A stretch of 64,000 bases of DNA, from the NCBI RefSeq assembly GCF_016888135.1, contig NZ_JACSWB010000135.1, positions 1-64,000 on the forward strand. The letters are read 5' to 3'. The notes under the pieces are model-generated. The model was not told where the DNA came from. It searched no databases and was given only the letters and a program-made list of their open reading frames with translations. This document shows positions 1 through 8,631 of the stretch, piece after piece. Numbering within the stretch: position 1 is the stretch's first letter; each line of letters starts with the position of its first letter. A program made the position numbers and the translations under genes. Source of the stretch: Leptolyngbya sp. CCY15150 (GTDB taxonomy: Bacteria > Cyanobacteriota > Cyanobacteriia > RECH01).

Positions 1-1699
1 CAACAAGGGGAACCCAGCCACTGGCAACAGATTCAGATACAAACTCACCGCTCCAGTCAGGTGTAAATCGGTAAACCCCAACGCGATCGCAATTCAGGAG
101 TTGACGTAGTTCTTGAACCGCTAACCGGAACATGACGGATTCATCTTTAGCTTGGAGAATCCGAGGCACGAGTTTAGCGATCGCCTGTTCACGCTTCACC
201 GCCTGAGTTAAGCGAGTGGTTTGTGTCGATTGCTGCAGAGCGACATTCAACTGTGTACCCACTTGGGTTAGCATAGCTACTTCAGCATCGGACCATTGCC
301 GCGATCCACTGCATTGATAAGCCGCCATCAATCCCCAAAGCTTGTGATTATCATAGATAGCAACCATCACATAGGCTTTGGCCTGGTAGCGCTCCAGGAT
401 TTGGATATAGCATTGGGAAAAGTCTGAGGTATAGATATCATTGCAGACTCGATACACTTCACCTTGACTAAATCGCCCTCCATTTGTCTCTCGCAGGTAC
501 GTATCAACGATCCGAGGATTTTGCTGAACTAAATCTTTGACGCTGCATTCACTGATATTAGCTCGCAAAACAGGATTGTCAAACTGCTCTTGCATCAGGT
601 TTGTCCAGCCTGACCCAACCGACTCTGCAATAAACTCCCCACTCCAATCCTGATTAAATCGATAAACAGCTACGCGATCGCACTTGATATACCTGCGAAC
701 CTCCTCGGTTGCAGTTCGAAAGACCTGATCAGCAGTAGCTGCTTGATAAATCTGGTTAACAATTAAGGTGAGAATGTGATTCTGCTCTGCCCACTGTTTT
801 TGTTTGAATTTAAAAGAATGGATTTGCAGATTAGGTATAATCTCTGCCACCATCCGAGTTAAATAATAAATATCTGTTTCTTGCCAATGGCGTAGATTAC
901 TACATTGGTGAGCAGCCAGTAGCCCCCAAGGTGTTCCACCCAGTATAATTGGTACGACTACCATAGACTGTATCTGAAATTTATCGATCAGTTGTTTTTG
1001 GTAGGGTGTTGTGATGCTGCGGGATACATGATCAAACACAACCATCTGTTGTCGTTGATAATCGATGGCTTGACCCAAGCCAAAACACAGGGCTGGCAAC
1101 GATTCTGACAGCATTGGCGTCCAACCAGCATCCAAGGCTTCTGCCACAACCCTGCCGCGATCGCTGCCCTCAAACCGATAGATGAGCGATCGCTCTGTAC
1201 CTAAAAACTGCTGCACAGAGGCAACAACAGCTTGGAGTAAGGAATCTAGCTCTTGGGTACGGTGTAAGTGATGAGCAACCTGCTGAATTGACTGGCGAGC
1301 TTGGCTAAACTGTTTCTGTACAACATCTGACAAATGTCCTTTGACGCCTTGCTGCACGCCCTGCACCAGGGCCGATAGGCGATCAATGTCTTTAAGGACA
1401 TCTGGTTTTTTAAGGGATCCAACGGTTTCCAACTCTGCTTTGATTTGAGTTAGAGCGACCTGGGCCTGTTCAGTTTCCTGGCTAAGTTCTTGTTCCACCG
1501 CCGCGATCGCATCCGTGATCCGTTGCTCTTGCTGATGACGGCTATCTAAGAAGGCAGTATTAAGCTCTGCTGGCATTTCATTAGGTTCGGTAGCATCTGC
1601 GCTACTCGTGATAAAATCTGCAAACAGGTCATGATCTGACGTATTAGACCCATGGAGCATCTTGGGATCTTGGTGACTACCAACTTGAAAACTTGTCAT
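1..1699 (-). CDS. pixJ: multi-GAF phototaxis/chemotaxis receptor, PixJ-like (C-terminus outside the window)
   Basis: This gene is read right to left from an ATG at 1699 and is still open at base 1, so only the first ~566 residues are seen. Residues 1-130 are polar and helical, with no membrane segment. Three GAF domains follow at about 140-300, 320-490 and from 510 into the edge. GAF signatures such as PWGLLAAHQC and LWGLMAAYQC are clear. GAF2 contains DIYTSDFSQCYIQILER. This aligns with the bilin-binding segment of cyanobacteriochromes and has a Cys at about residue 430, but Tyr replaces the usual following His. In the PixJ/TaxD1 family a methyl-accepting signalling domain comes after the GAFs; here it would lie off-window. 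The pixG, pixH and pixI homologues just upstream support the assignment. Whether GAF2 binds a bilin is inference. Confidence 0.82.
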   Translation of the reverse strand, partial: MTSFQVGSHQDPKMLHGSNTSDHDLFADFITSSADATEPNEMPAELNTAFLDSRHQQEQRITDAIAAVEQELSQETEQAQVALTQIKAELETVGSLKKPDVLKDIDRLSALVQGVQQGVKGHLSDVVQKQFSQARQSIQQVAHHLHRTQELDSLLQAVVASVQQFLGTERSLIYRFEGSDRGRVVAEALDAGWTPMLSESLPALCFGLGQAIDYQRQQMVVFDHVSRSITTPYQKQLIDKFQIQSMVVVPIILGGTPWGLLAAHQCSNLRHWQETDIYYLTRMVAEIIPNLQIHSFKFKQKQWAEQNHILTLIVNQIYQAATADQVFRTATEEVRRYIKCDRVAVYRFNQDWSGEFIAESVGSGWTNLMQEQFDNPVLRANISECSVKDLVQQNPRIVDTYLRETNGGRFSQGEVYRVCNDIYTSDFSQCYIQILERYQAKAYVMVAIYDNHKLWGLMAAYQCSGSRQWSDAEVAMLTQVGTQLNVALQQSTQTTRLTQAVKREQAIAKLVPRILQAKDESVMFRLAVQELRQLLNCDRVGVYRFTPDWSGEFVSESVASGWVPLV

Positions 1700-2112
1700 T
1701 GACTCTAAATCTCCGTAAGTAGTGGTGACGGTAAAAGCTATACAACAGTAAGCTCAATAACCTAGGATAGAAGTTAGGTATCTCCATGCCTATAGACATC
1801 GAGCTGCTGCTTAATGGATCAGAAGCTGATGCGAGAATGCTTGTATCAAGCTGCTCTGTCCCAGTTGATGAGTTGGGGTAAGACGCTAGTGCAATTCATA
1901 CTCATGAGACCCGATCGATAATCAATTGCTCGATACCCAAATGAATGTAGTAGCCATAAGATCGATCAGTTTCAGCTCAAGAATTGATTGCTTTTTCCTA
2001 ATTTCGATTAAGGCTATTCATGCTGTTTAGAAGCTACAGGATCTTTGAATTCCAATGCTTTACTCTTGAGGAAAGAATGAAGGATGGTGGGCTGGCGTTT
2101 GACGTGAGGCTA
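1700..2112. other. 413-base gap between pixI and pixJ homologues
   Basis: No convincing reading frame is visible on either strand. The gap is long for an operon of this type, so the receptor gene may have its own promoter here. No clear terminator or repeat was recognised. Confidence 0.5.
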
Positions 2113-2985
2113 TCAGCGGAGATGCACCTGAAAAATGGGATCCTGCATCACGGCCTTAGTCTTCAAAACGGGTAACCCTAGGGACTGAAGATATCCAGAT
2201 AGATAGGGCAAAGACTGTTCTGGAAATAAAGCTTGAGTAGCGATCTCTAAGGTATGAACAGGATGGGTTTGAATGCCAACGACGTCCGTCATCACAAAGC
2301 CAAGGGTGGTGTCTTGATCAGTGAGAGCGATCGCTGTGAGGGCATTGTCCTGAGGATGAGTGGTGATGGAATCTATCAGTCCAATCTGCGCACTCAAATC
2401 GACTATCCACAACATTTCACTGCGATAGTTATAAACCCCCAGAACACAATGGGGCATATTGGGCACGGGCAGGATTTCAGGGAGGGTTAGCTGAAAGACA
2501 GATTGGATGTCTTCTAGAGCAATCAGAATCCTGTCCTGTGGGCTAAGTTGACATTCTAAAAATCGTGACTCACGGAGGGCGGCTGGGGGCTGGCTCGTAC
2601 TGGATGGGCGATCGCTCCCTTGTGTTAGCCAATCCATCAGAGAAACCACACTGTAGCCTGATTCTGGCGTAGCTGCCAATTGGAATTCGCGTCGCCATGC
2701 CGGGAGATGGCTGCCCTGCTGCCGTCCATAGAGGCGAACAGCCTGGACTGGCTCAATCTTTAGATCTCTTAAAATCGGATAAATATCTGAGACTACTGTA
2801 TCAGCATTGGGCACTGATATAGCTTCTACAAGCAGTCCTAAACATCCATCTTTCCAGCCGACTTTAATCCAGATTCCTTGGGGATTCATCTGTTGATTAA
2901 GGAGCGTGGCGATCGCCTCTGGATCTCCCTTTTGGGCCTGTTGAGATAGATCCCAGACTTGGGATGGGATTGATGATGTAGCCAT
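2113..2985 (-). CDS. pixI: CheW-like coupling protein, PixI-like
   Basis: A 290-residue protein in two parts. The first ~135 residues form the small domain often seen ahead of CheW in cyanobacterial proteins (WIKVGWKDGCLGLLVEA, then YPILRDLKIEPVQAVRLYG). A CheW domain follows at about 140-285 (DRILIALEDIQSVFQLTLPE, then MPHCVLGVYNYRSEMLWIVD). CheW couples a chemoreceptor to a CheA kinase. It starts one base after the stop of the upstream CheY gene, so the two are surely cotranscribed. In Synechocystis the equivalent gene lies between taxY1 (pixH) and taxD1 (pixJ), the same order as here. Confidence 0.85.
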   Translation of the reverse strand: MATSSIPSQVWDLSQQAQKGDPEAIATLLNQQMNPQGIWIKVGWKDGCLGLLVEAISVPNADTVVSDIYPILRDLKIEPVQAVRLYGRQQGSHLPAWRREFQLAATPESGYSVVSLMDWLTQGSDRPSSTSQPPAALRESRFLECQLSPQDRILIALEDIQSVFQLTLPEILPVPNMPHCVLGVYNYRSEMLWIVDLSAQIGLIDSITTHPQDNALTAIALTDQDTTLGFVMTDVVGIQTHPVHTLEIATQALFPEQSLPYLSGYLQSLGLPVLKTKAVMQDPIFQVHLR

Positions 2986-2986
2986 A

Positions 2987-3352
2987 TTATCTCCCCATCA
3001 ATCGTTGAATTTCCTTAACTAAGTCTTGTTGGTTAACGGGCTTAGGGATATAGGCATCGGCTCCCAACATATTTCCCCAAAGCTTATCGGCATCTGTATC
3101 CTTGGTTGAACACATGATGACTGGAATAGAATCAGTGCCAGGACTAGTTTTTAGCTCGCGGCAAAGCTCAAAGCCACTTTGTCCTGGCAAGATCACATCC
3201 AGCACAATTAAGTCTGGATGCTGACGCACCAAATGTGTTTGAGCTTCTTCGCTGCTGCGGGCTAGGACAACGGTGAGCCCAGCTTGCTGAAGGTATTGCA
3301 TTAATATTTCGGACTCAGTGACGCTATCTTCTACAAGTAGAACCGTTGACAT
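2987..3352 (-). CDS. pixH: single-domain CheY-like response regulator, PixH-like
   Basis: A 121-residue receiver domain starting MSTVLLVEDSVTESE. The acidic pocket (ED), the phospho-acceptor Asp in PDLIVLDVILPG, the conserved Thr/Ser position in VIMCSTKD and the Lys in YIPKPVNQ are all present. The ATG at 3352 is chosen because it gives the standard CheY N-terminus; an upstream in-frame extension of 26 residues has no receiver character. It lies 178 bases downstream of the PatA-like gene. Expected role: phospho-acceptor for the CheA-type kinase of the Pix system, which is not in this window. Confidence 0.88.
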   Translation of the reverse strand: MSTVLLVEDSVTESEILMQYLQQAGLTVVLARSSEEAQTHLVRQHPDLIVLDVILPGQSGFELCRELKTSPGTDSIPVIMCSTKDTDADKLWGNMLGADAYIPKPVNQQDLVKEIQRLMGR

Positions 3353-3530
3353 ATAGTGCCTCGTTTTGATGTGTGAACCAGATTGCCGCCCATAGCCATG
3401 TCTTAACAAACCTTGTCTATGCGATCGCACCCCTTTGCTCCTACCGATGGCATTGCCCTTGAGCCATGGTTATCCTTTAATCTTCGGATAGTTAATCGGA
3501 TAGGTTCGTTGATCGATGATCCTAAAGCTT

Positions 3531-4763
3531 CTATTGCAGCATCAATAGTGCTTGGCCCGATGCACCACCTGAATCTAAGTGCTGAGTGCTGAGTGCATCA
3601 GGCCGTTGCTTTGGGTAGTAGCGCCGAGTTACCTCTAAAACCTTGTGAGGATTCACTGGTTTTGATAAGAAATCTGAGGCCCCAACCATCTTAGCTCGTA
3701 CTCGATCAACCAAACCATCATTGCCGGTTAAAATGACCACTGGTGTATCTTTAAAGATGGAAATTCGTCGAATTTGGGAACAAATTTCGTATCCACTAGC
3801 GATCGGCATCACCAGATCCAAGAAGATGAGATCGGGCTTTTCTTCTAATAGGCTTGGAATAGCTTGGAGCGGATCCTGTACACTCACGCATTGATAACCC
3901 GATTGCTTTAGAATAGTTTCAAGCTGTCGGCAAATAGCAGGACTATCGTCAATGCATAGCACCTTGGGTGAACGATTAGCCTTCTGCTCTGCCAAAACGT
4001 CTCTCAACTGTTGTGGCAGTAAATCCGGAACTAATCGTAAATTTAAGAGCCCTTTACGAAAATAAGGTGTGAGCGACTGGGTCAACTTGAGAGCAGGCTG
4101 TTTCACGGTCACGGCTAGGTCAGCCAAGGTCGCCTTCCCATCGATGAGCGTTGACAACATGCTATAGGCCTTAGACGATACCCGTTTTTGTAGTTCCTCA
4201 CGGTTATTAATGTAGGGGGCTAGGTGAGGCGAATATCTTGCCAGCTCTGCATTACACCAGCTTTGCCACTGTTGATAGGCCTTCGTCAATAACTGACGCG
4301 GGTTGAGAATGGTGATCGGTTCTCCCATAGCCTTGAGAAGGTCAGATTGATCTGCGATCGCTTCGAAGGAATCGCCCTCTTGCAAGATATCGAAGAGCAC
4401 CTCACAAATGAGATGTTCGACAATGGCGATCGCTTGATTGCGATGCAGCCGCTGTTGCCGAACCAGACCCATCATCACGGCATATTCCATGAAGGGAGAA
4501 TCAACAGTTCCTGAGAACTGAATCGTGTCTGGATCAAGCTGGGGAGCAAAGAGCAGAATCGCCCGTCGCCATCGACGAAATCGATGAACATGACTGCTGA
4601 CCCAAACAAGCCGCCCCAATAAAAAGTAAAGATTCCAGGAATAGGTTGCACCCGACCGTCCAACAGTTAAGCTGCTGGAGTGAACGACTAGTTCACCGGT
4701 AAAATGCTGGTCACTGTTAAGCTGAAATTGTTGCGTTAACTGACCAATTGACAAATGTCTCAA
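3531..4763 (-). CDS. pixG: PatA-like regulator with C-terminal receiver domain, PixG-like
   Basis: 410 residues. The N-terminal ~250 residues are a PatA/DUF4388-type domain (start MRHLSIGQLTQQFQL, then FTGELVVHSS and FLLGRLVWVSSHVHRFRRW). The receiver domain runs from about 263 to 385 (KVLCIDDSPAICRQLE; phospho-acceptor in PDLIFLDLVMP; TGNDG; FLSKPVNP). A non-conserved tail follows. PixG/TaxP1 opens the phototaxis operon in Synechocystis, and related PatA proteins act in pili and heterocyst patterning. Gene order here is pixG-pixH-pixI-pixJ. In pilus-based phototaxis these proteins control type IV pili; the target here is inferred. Confidence 0.87.
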   Translation of the reverse strand: MRHLSIGQLTQQFQLNSDQHFTGELVVHSSSLTVGRSGATYSWNLYFLLGRLVWVSSHVHRFRRWRRAILLFAPQLDPDTIQFSGTVDSPFMEYAVMMGLVRQQRLHRNQAIAIVEHLICEVLFDILQEGDSFEAIADQSDLLKAMGEPITILNPRQLLTKAYQQWQSWCNAELARYSPHLAPYINNREELQKRVSSKAYSMLSTLIDGKATLADLAVTVKQPALKLTQSLTPYFRKGLLNLRLVPDLLPQQLRDVLAEQKANRSPKVLCIDDSPAICRQLETILKQSGYQCVSVQDPLQAIPSLLEEKPDLIFLDLVMPIASGYEICSQIRRISIFKDTPVVILTGNDGLVDRVRAKMVGASDFLSKPVNPHKVLEVTRRYYPKQRPDALSTQHLDSGGASGQALLMLQ

Positions 4764-5183
4764 GACTGAAAAACTCCATCTGAGGTAATGTTTTTAACGT
4801 AAACATTAGATGGTAGACGACCTCAGAACACCATAGGTAACCTTGACGTTGTATCCATGCACAATCAACCCTCAGTCTAGGTCTAATACTCTAGGCTCAG
4901 AATCAAGTTAAGGATATTAAAAAGACTGTTGAATAGCGGAATCAAATGAATGGTGTAGCGCCCTACACAGCTCGGTGAGGAGGACAGGCTATTGCTTTCC
5001 TCAACTGAATCGCCTCTTCCGCTAACAGCCTTGAGCTGTGAACCATAGTCAGAGATTGTGGTAGTGAACTCTATCTAGATTATTCAGCGATACCCCTGCA
5101 GATTGACTGAATAACCCGATGATTTACTAGCAGATGCAGATTGTTTTGTAGTAGACGCAACTAAATTTGATTCTCCTATGTAA
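4764..5183. other. 420-base non-coding stretch upstream of pixG
   Basis: No supported gene. It should contain the promoter of the leftward pix operon, but no unambiguous -10/-35 pair stands out. The sequence is AT-rich near 4764-4930. Confidence 0.5.
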
Positions 5184-5790
5184 TCATACTTCAAGAATTG
5201 GCGACTTGCCACTGTCTAAACTCCGTAAAATCACTGATTTTTTTCGGCTGCGATTAAACAGTAGCCTTGGTGAGGGCCGGCACGATGCGATCGCTGGCCA
5301 TTTTTGCTCCGTAAAAATGGCGGGCAACCGGGTCAAGCTTGGGTTAACGGTCTGTAGGTCTAACAAGAGAGACCATTGCCGCACGTCCAGGTGATGCCCC
5401 GTCGCCAGCCAAATCCGATCCCTTGGCAGGTGGGCTAGGCAGCCATGCTCCGGAGTGCGATCGCAGGTCACCTGCCAAGCAGCTCTCGTCCATTGGGGTG
5501 GCTGCACCTGGAACTGTTCATAAAACTGCACCGATCCTTATATCGCTCTGCCGCCAAACTCCCCAGGGTATGGTGATCGGGGTCAGGATGATGGACAGCG
5601 GGCGATCGCAAATGGGGGAATTTCAAAAGCGGCAAATTGGTGATGCCATTGCTGCATCTACTGTCCAGCACTATCCAAGACTACGATCCGGCGGCGCAGG
5701 GGGGCCTTTTTTTGCCGCACGTGGGTGATCAAGGTGAGCGCCTGGGGGCCGGCACCCAGGATGGCAATATCAAGGTCTCTGGGAGCGATC
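5184..5790 (-). pseudogene. decayed FAD/NAD(P)-binding protein gene (YdhS-like family)
   Basis: Fragments in different frames on the minus strand match successive parts of one protein. At about 5790-5680 there is DIAILGAGPQALTLITHVR followed by RRRIVVLDSAGQ and a stop: a Rossmann/FAD-binding start without an upstream ATG. At about 5650-5550, in another frame, is HLRSPAVHHPDP, a signature of the cyanobacterial FAD/NAD(P)-binding (YdhS or lysine-monooxygenase-like) family. At about 5531-5184 is DRIWLATGHHLDVRQWSLLL, typical of the middle of this family. The pieces are too short and out of frame for a working enzyme, and the C-terminal part is missing. It lies immediately upstream of the zinc island. 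Confidence 0.65.
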
Positions 5791-6029
5791 GCTTGCCTAG
5801 ACTAGGGTTACCTGTTGCCCAAGGGGCCAATTCCTGCGCAGGGGTAGTAGTATGCATACAGATCTCGTTGATCGTCGATGAAGTCATGGCATGGGCTGGC
5901 GATGGCTGGCCGAGCTAGTTCACCCCGATCGATGGATGAATCGGCCTATGAGTTAGCCTAGGAATCAGCCATGCACTGACAGGTGACCTCGGTACATCAC
6001 CCAGCCATTGCCGTTCAATTGATCTAAAA

Positions 6030-6044
6030 TGATAATCATTGTCA
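6030..6044 (+). promoter_or_regulatory. Zur-box-like operator
   Basis: TGATAATCATTGTCA is a near-perfect 7-1-7 palindrome, one base from the cyanobacterial Zur consensus TGATAAT-N-ATTATCA. It lies 46 bases before the COG0523 gene start. Repression by zinc-loaded Zur is expected; no zur gene is in the window. Confidence 0.8.
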
Positions 6045-6089
6045 GTCTACTACACATTTCATTACTGCACATCCGATAAAGGCGTCCCT

Positions 6090-7061
6090 ATGGTCACGAC
6101 TGCGATGACAACTCCAACTCCCGTTACCGTGCTCACGGGTTATTTAGGGGCAGGCAAAACCACCCTGCTCAACCGCATCCTCACCTATGAACATGGCAAA
6201 AAGGTAGCGGTGATTGTCAATGAATTTGGTGAGGTGGGTATCGATCACCAGCTTGTGGTGGATGCGGATGAAGAAATTTTCGAGATGAACAACGGCTGCA
6301 TTTGCTGCACCGTGCGGGGTGATTTGATTCGTATCATTGGCAACTTGATGAAACGGCGCGATCGCTTTGATCACCTCGTGATTGAAACCACAGGTCTTGC
6401 TGATCCGGCCCCAGTCATCCAAACCTTTTTTGTGGATGAAGACGTGCAGGCCCAGTCGCAGTTAGATGCCGTCGTGACGGTGGTGGATGCCCAGCATATC
6501 TGGCAACATTGGGACGCGGAGGAAGCGGTAGAACAAATTGCCTTTGCTGATGTCATCTTACTCAACAAGGTTGACCTAGTTACCCCTGAACAATTGGATG
6601 ACCTAGAGCGCCGGATTCGGGAGATGAATGCGATCGCTAAGATCCACCGCACCCGTGATGCCCAGATCGACATGGACGATATTTTAGGTATCTCTGCCTT
6701 CGACCTTAACAATGCACTACAGATCGATCCTGAATTTCTCAGCGAAACGGCCCATGAGCACGATGAAACCGTAGCTTCCATCGCCATTGTGGAACCAGGT
6801 GCCCTGCATGGCGATCGCCTCAATGCTTGGATGGGAGAGCTGTTGCGTAATCATGGCCCCGATATTTTCCGCATGAAGGGCATTCTCAATATTGACGGAG
6901 AAGACTGTCGCTTTGTTTTTCAGGGCATTCATATGTTATTTGACGGCCGTCAAGATCGTCCTTGGCGACCCGATGAGACCCGCAAGAATGAGCTGGTGTT
7001 TATTGGCCGTAATTTAGAATCTCTGAATTTACTAGAGCGTTTTCGAGAATGCTTAGTCTAA
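6090..7061 (+). CDS. COG0523 (CobW-type) GTPase, likely zinc metallochaperone
   Basis: 323 residues from ATG 6090. An in-frame TTG at 6039 lies inside the Zur box and is rejected as a start. The G-domain shows the P-loop [16 protein letters not shown], the family metal motif [12 protein letters not shown] (GCxCC), the Walker B region [13 protein letters not shown] and the guanine-specificity LLNKVDL. A CobW_C domain follows at about 230-320 ([19 protein letters not shown], then ELVFIGRNL). Proteins of this family use GTP to deliver Zn or other metals. The upstream Zur box and the znu genes point to zinc. Separated from the following WD40 gene by a MITE. Confidence 0.9.
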   Translation: MVTTAMTTPTPVTVLTGYLGAGKTTLLNRILTYEHGKKVAVIVNEFGEVGIDHQLVVDADEEIFEMNNGCICCTVRGDLIRIIGNLMKRRDRFDHLVIETTGLADPAPVIQTFFVDEDVQAQSQLDAVVTVVDAQHIWQHWDAEEAVEQIAFADVILLNKVDLVTPEQLDDLERRIREMNAIAKIHRTRDAQIDMDDILGISAFDLNNALQIDPEFLSETAHEHDETVASIAIVEPGALHGDRLNAWMGELLRNHGPDIFRMKGILNIDGEDCRFVFQGIHMLFDGRQDRPWRPDETRKNELVFIGRNLESLNLLERFRECLV

Positions 7062-7085
7062 CGTAACCGTTCTTATCTTAGAAAA

Positions 7086-7219
7086 GGCGTTGCTGAATCG
7101 CAAGATGATGTGTGCTAAGGAACCGTGAGCGAGATGCTCATACTCGCAGTTCGTTTACGATCCAGGTAGGGTGAGTATCTTGCTCCCATTCCGGTTGCAT
7201 ATCTCTATTCAGCAACGCC
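7086..7219. mobile_element. MITE class A, copy 1
   Basis: 134 bases bounded by perfect 13-base inverted repeats GGCGTTGCTGAAT and ATTCAGCAACGCC. There is no coding capacity. The internal part (GGAACCGTGAGCGAGATGCTC, then CTTGCTCCCATTCCGGTTGC) recurs in diverged form near 28.6 kb and in reverse near 42.4 kb. It lies between the COG0523 and WD40 genes. Confidence 0.8.
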
Positions 7220-7255
7220 AAAGCTGCATATCGTGATCACTGAGTTTTCTGTCCC

Positions 7256-8323
7256 ATGCCCACCACCCACCCCTTGCTTAAATTCCACTGGCAAACTACC
7301 TTACCCGAATATGTGACGGCGATCGCTTGGTCGCCCGATGGTCAAACCCTAGGCGTCGGTACTGCCGCCGGTGATGTAGTCCTGTATGCGATCGCTTCTG
7401 GAAGTGCCACCGTCCTGCAAGCCCAGAGCGATCGCTCCATTGATACCCTAGCCTTTTCTGCCGACGGCCAGTTTTTAGCCACCGGCGGGCAAGATGGATC
7501 TGCCCAGATCTGGTCATGCCTAACGGAATCACCCCAGTTAATTCAGGCGTTACGGGAAGATCGGGTTTGGGTCGATCGCTTAGCCTGGCATCCTACAGAT
7601 CCAGAGCTAGCCATCAGCTTTGGGCGATCGGTGCAGGTTTGGAATGTAGCGACCCAAACTCAGGTTGCCACCCTAGATTTTGAAGCATCCTCAGTCCTGG
7701 ATCTAGCCTGGCATCCCCAGGGAGAACATCTCTCAGTGGCAGGACATCGCGCGATTAAGACATGGAAACGCCAAGCCTGGGATGCCTCTCCAGAAGAACG
7801 GGAAACCAGCGCCGCTATCGAAGCGATCGCTTGGTCGTCCGACGGTCGTTACCTAGCGGCGGGCAACCACGATCGCACCCTATTAGTATGGGAAATGGGA
7901 AACCCAGCTCCGTGGCAGATGCAAGGTTTTCCGGGTAAGGTACGTCAACTGGCCTGGCCCAGTGATGCTAAATCGAATAAGCTACCTCTCCTAGCCAGCA
8001 TCAGTGCAGAAGAGGTGATTATTTGGCAAAAAGAAGCTGACCCCAATGCCGGCTGGGCGGCCCAACCGCTATCCGTCCACATGAGTCGAGTGGTGGCGAT
8101 CGCCTTCCAGCCAGGCTCACGACTGCTAGCCTCAGCCGCCGATGATGGAACCGTCTGTCTGTGTAAGTCTGCCCACACGCTAATCCAGCGCCTCCAGGGA
8201 GCCCCCGGCGGCTTTGCCTGTCTGGCTTGGCATCCCCAAGGGCAGTACCTAGCGGCAGGTGGTCAGCAGGGCGAACTGATCACTTGGGCGATCGCCCCTC
8301 GTGGTCGTGGTTTTGGCACATAA
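7256..8323 (+). CDS. WD40 repeat protein of the zinc island
   Basis: 355 residues made almost entirely of WD40 blades with the pattern AIAWSPDGQTLGVGTAAGDV, LAFSADGQFLATGGQDGSAQIW, LAWHPQGEHLSVAGH and AFQPGSRLLASAADDGTVCL, enough for one seven-bladed propeller. There is no signal peptide or transmembrane segment, so it is probably a cytoplasmic scaffold. It lies between a Zur-boxed COG0523 gene and znuA. This context suggests a role in zinc limitation, perhaps with the metallochaperones; the sequence alone does not show the function. Confidence 0.85.
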   Translation: MPTTHPLLKFHWQTTLPEYVTAIAWSPDGQTLGVGTAAGDVVLYAIASGSATVLQAQSDRSIDTLAFSADGQFLATGGQDGSAQIWSCLTESPQLIQALREDRVWVDRLAWHPTDPELAISFGRSVQVWNVATQTQVATLDFEASSVLDLAWHPQGEHLSVAGHRAIKTWKRQAWDASPEERETSAAIEAIAWSSDGRYLAAGNHDRTLLVWEMGNPAPWQMQGFPGKVRQLAWPSDAKSNKLPLLASISAEEVIIWQKEADPNAGWAAQPLSVHMSRVVAIAFQPGSRLLASAADDGTVCLCKSAHTLIQRLQGAPGGFACLAWHPQGQYLAAGGQQGELITWAIAPRGRGFGT

Positions 8324-8433
8324 GGTTGAGCGAAGCACCGGGGATAAGAGCCAACGCCTGATGCCAAATCCGCTTAAAAAGCTATTAGACAAGGGTCACG
8401 ATTCATGGAAAGATGCGGTAGGATGTCCTAGAA

Positions 8434-8448
8434 TGATAACCATTCTCA
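8434..8448 (+). promoter_or_regulatory. second Zur-box-like operator, upstream of znuA
   Basis: TGATAACCATTCTCA matches TGATAAT-N-ATTATCA at all but two positions and keeps the dyad. It lies about 185 bases before znuA. The long leader between the two has no supported gene. Confidence 0.7.
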
Positions 8449-8631
8449 TTCTGCCCTGTCTTCGTTCACCGTCTTTTGGTGATTCAAGTCCCCATGTCTA
8501 CCCAATCTCTACCTAAGCCACCGTTAGAGTCTGTCCTTGCCCATGGCAAAGATGTTGCAGACCTCTTGCGCCCATGAGACTAGGCCAATGCCTAGCCAAG
8601 CTTTGATGTGACGTTATTGTAGGAGTTCATA

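Noticed and set aside
6039-6089. In-frame TTG giving a 17-residue longer COG0523 protein
   Set aside because: The TTG lies inside the Zur box and the extra residues are not family-like; ATG 6090 fits.
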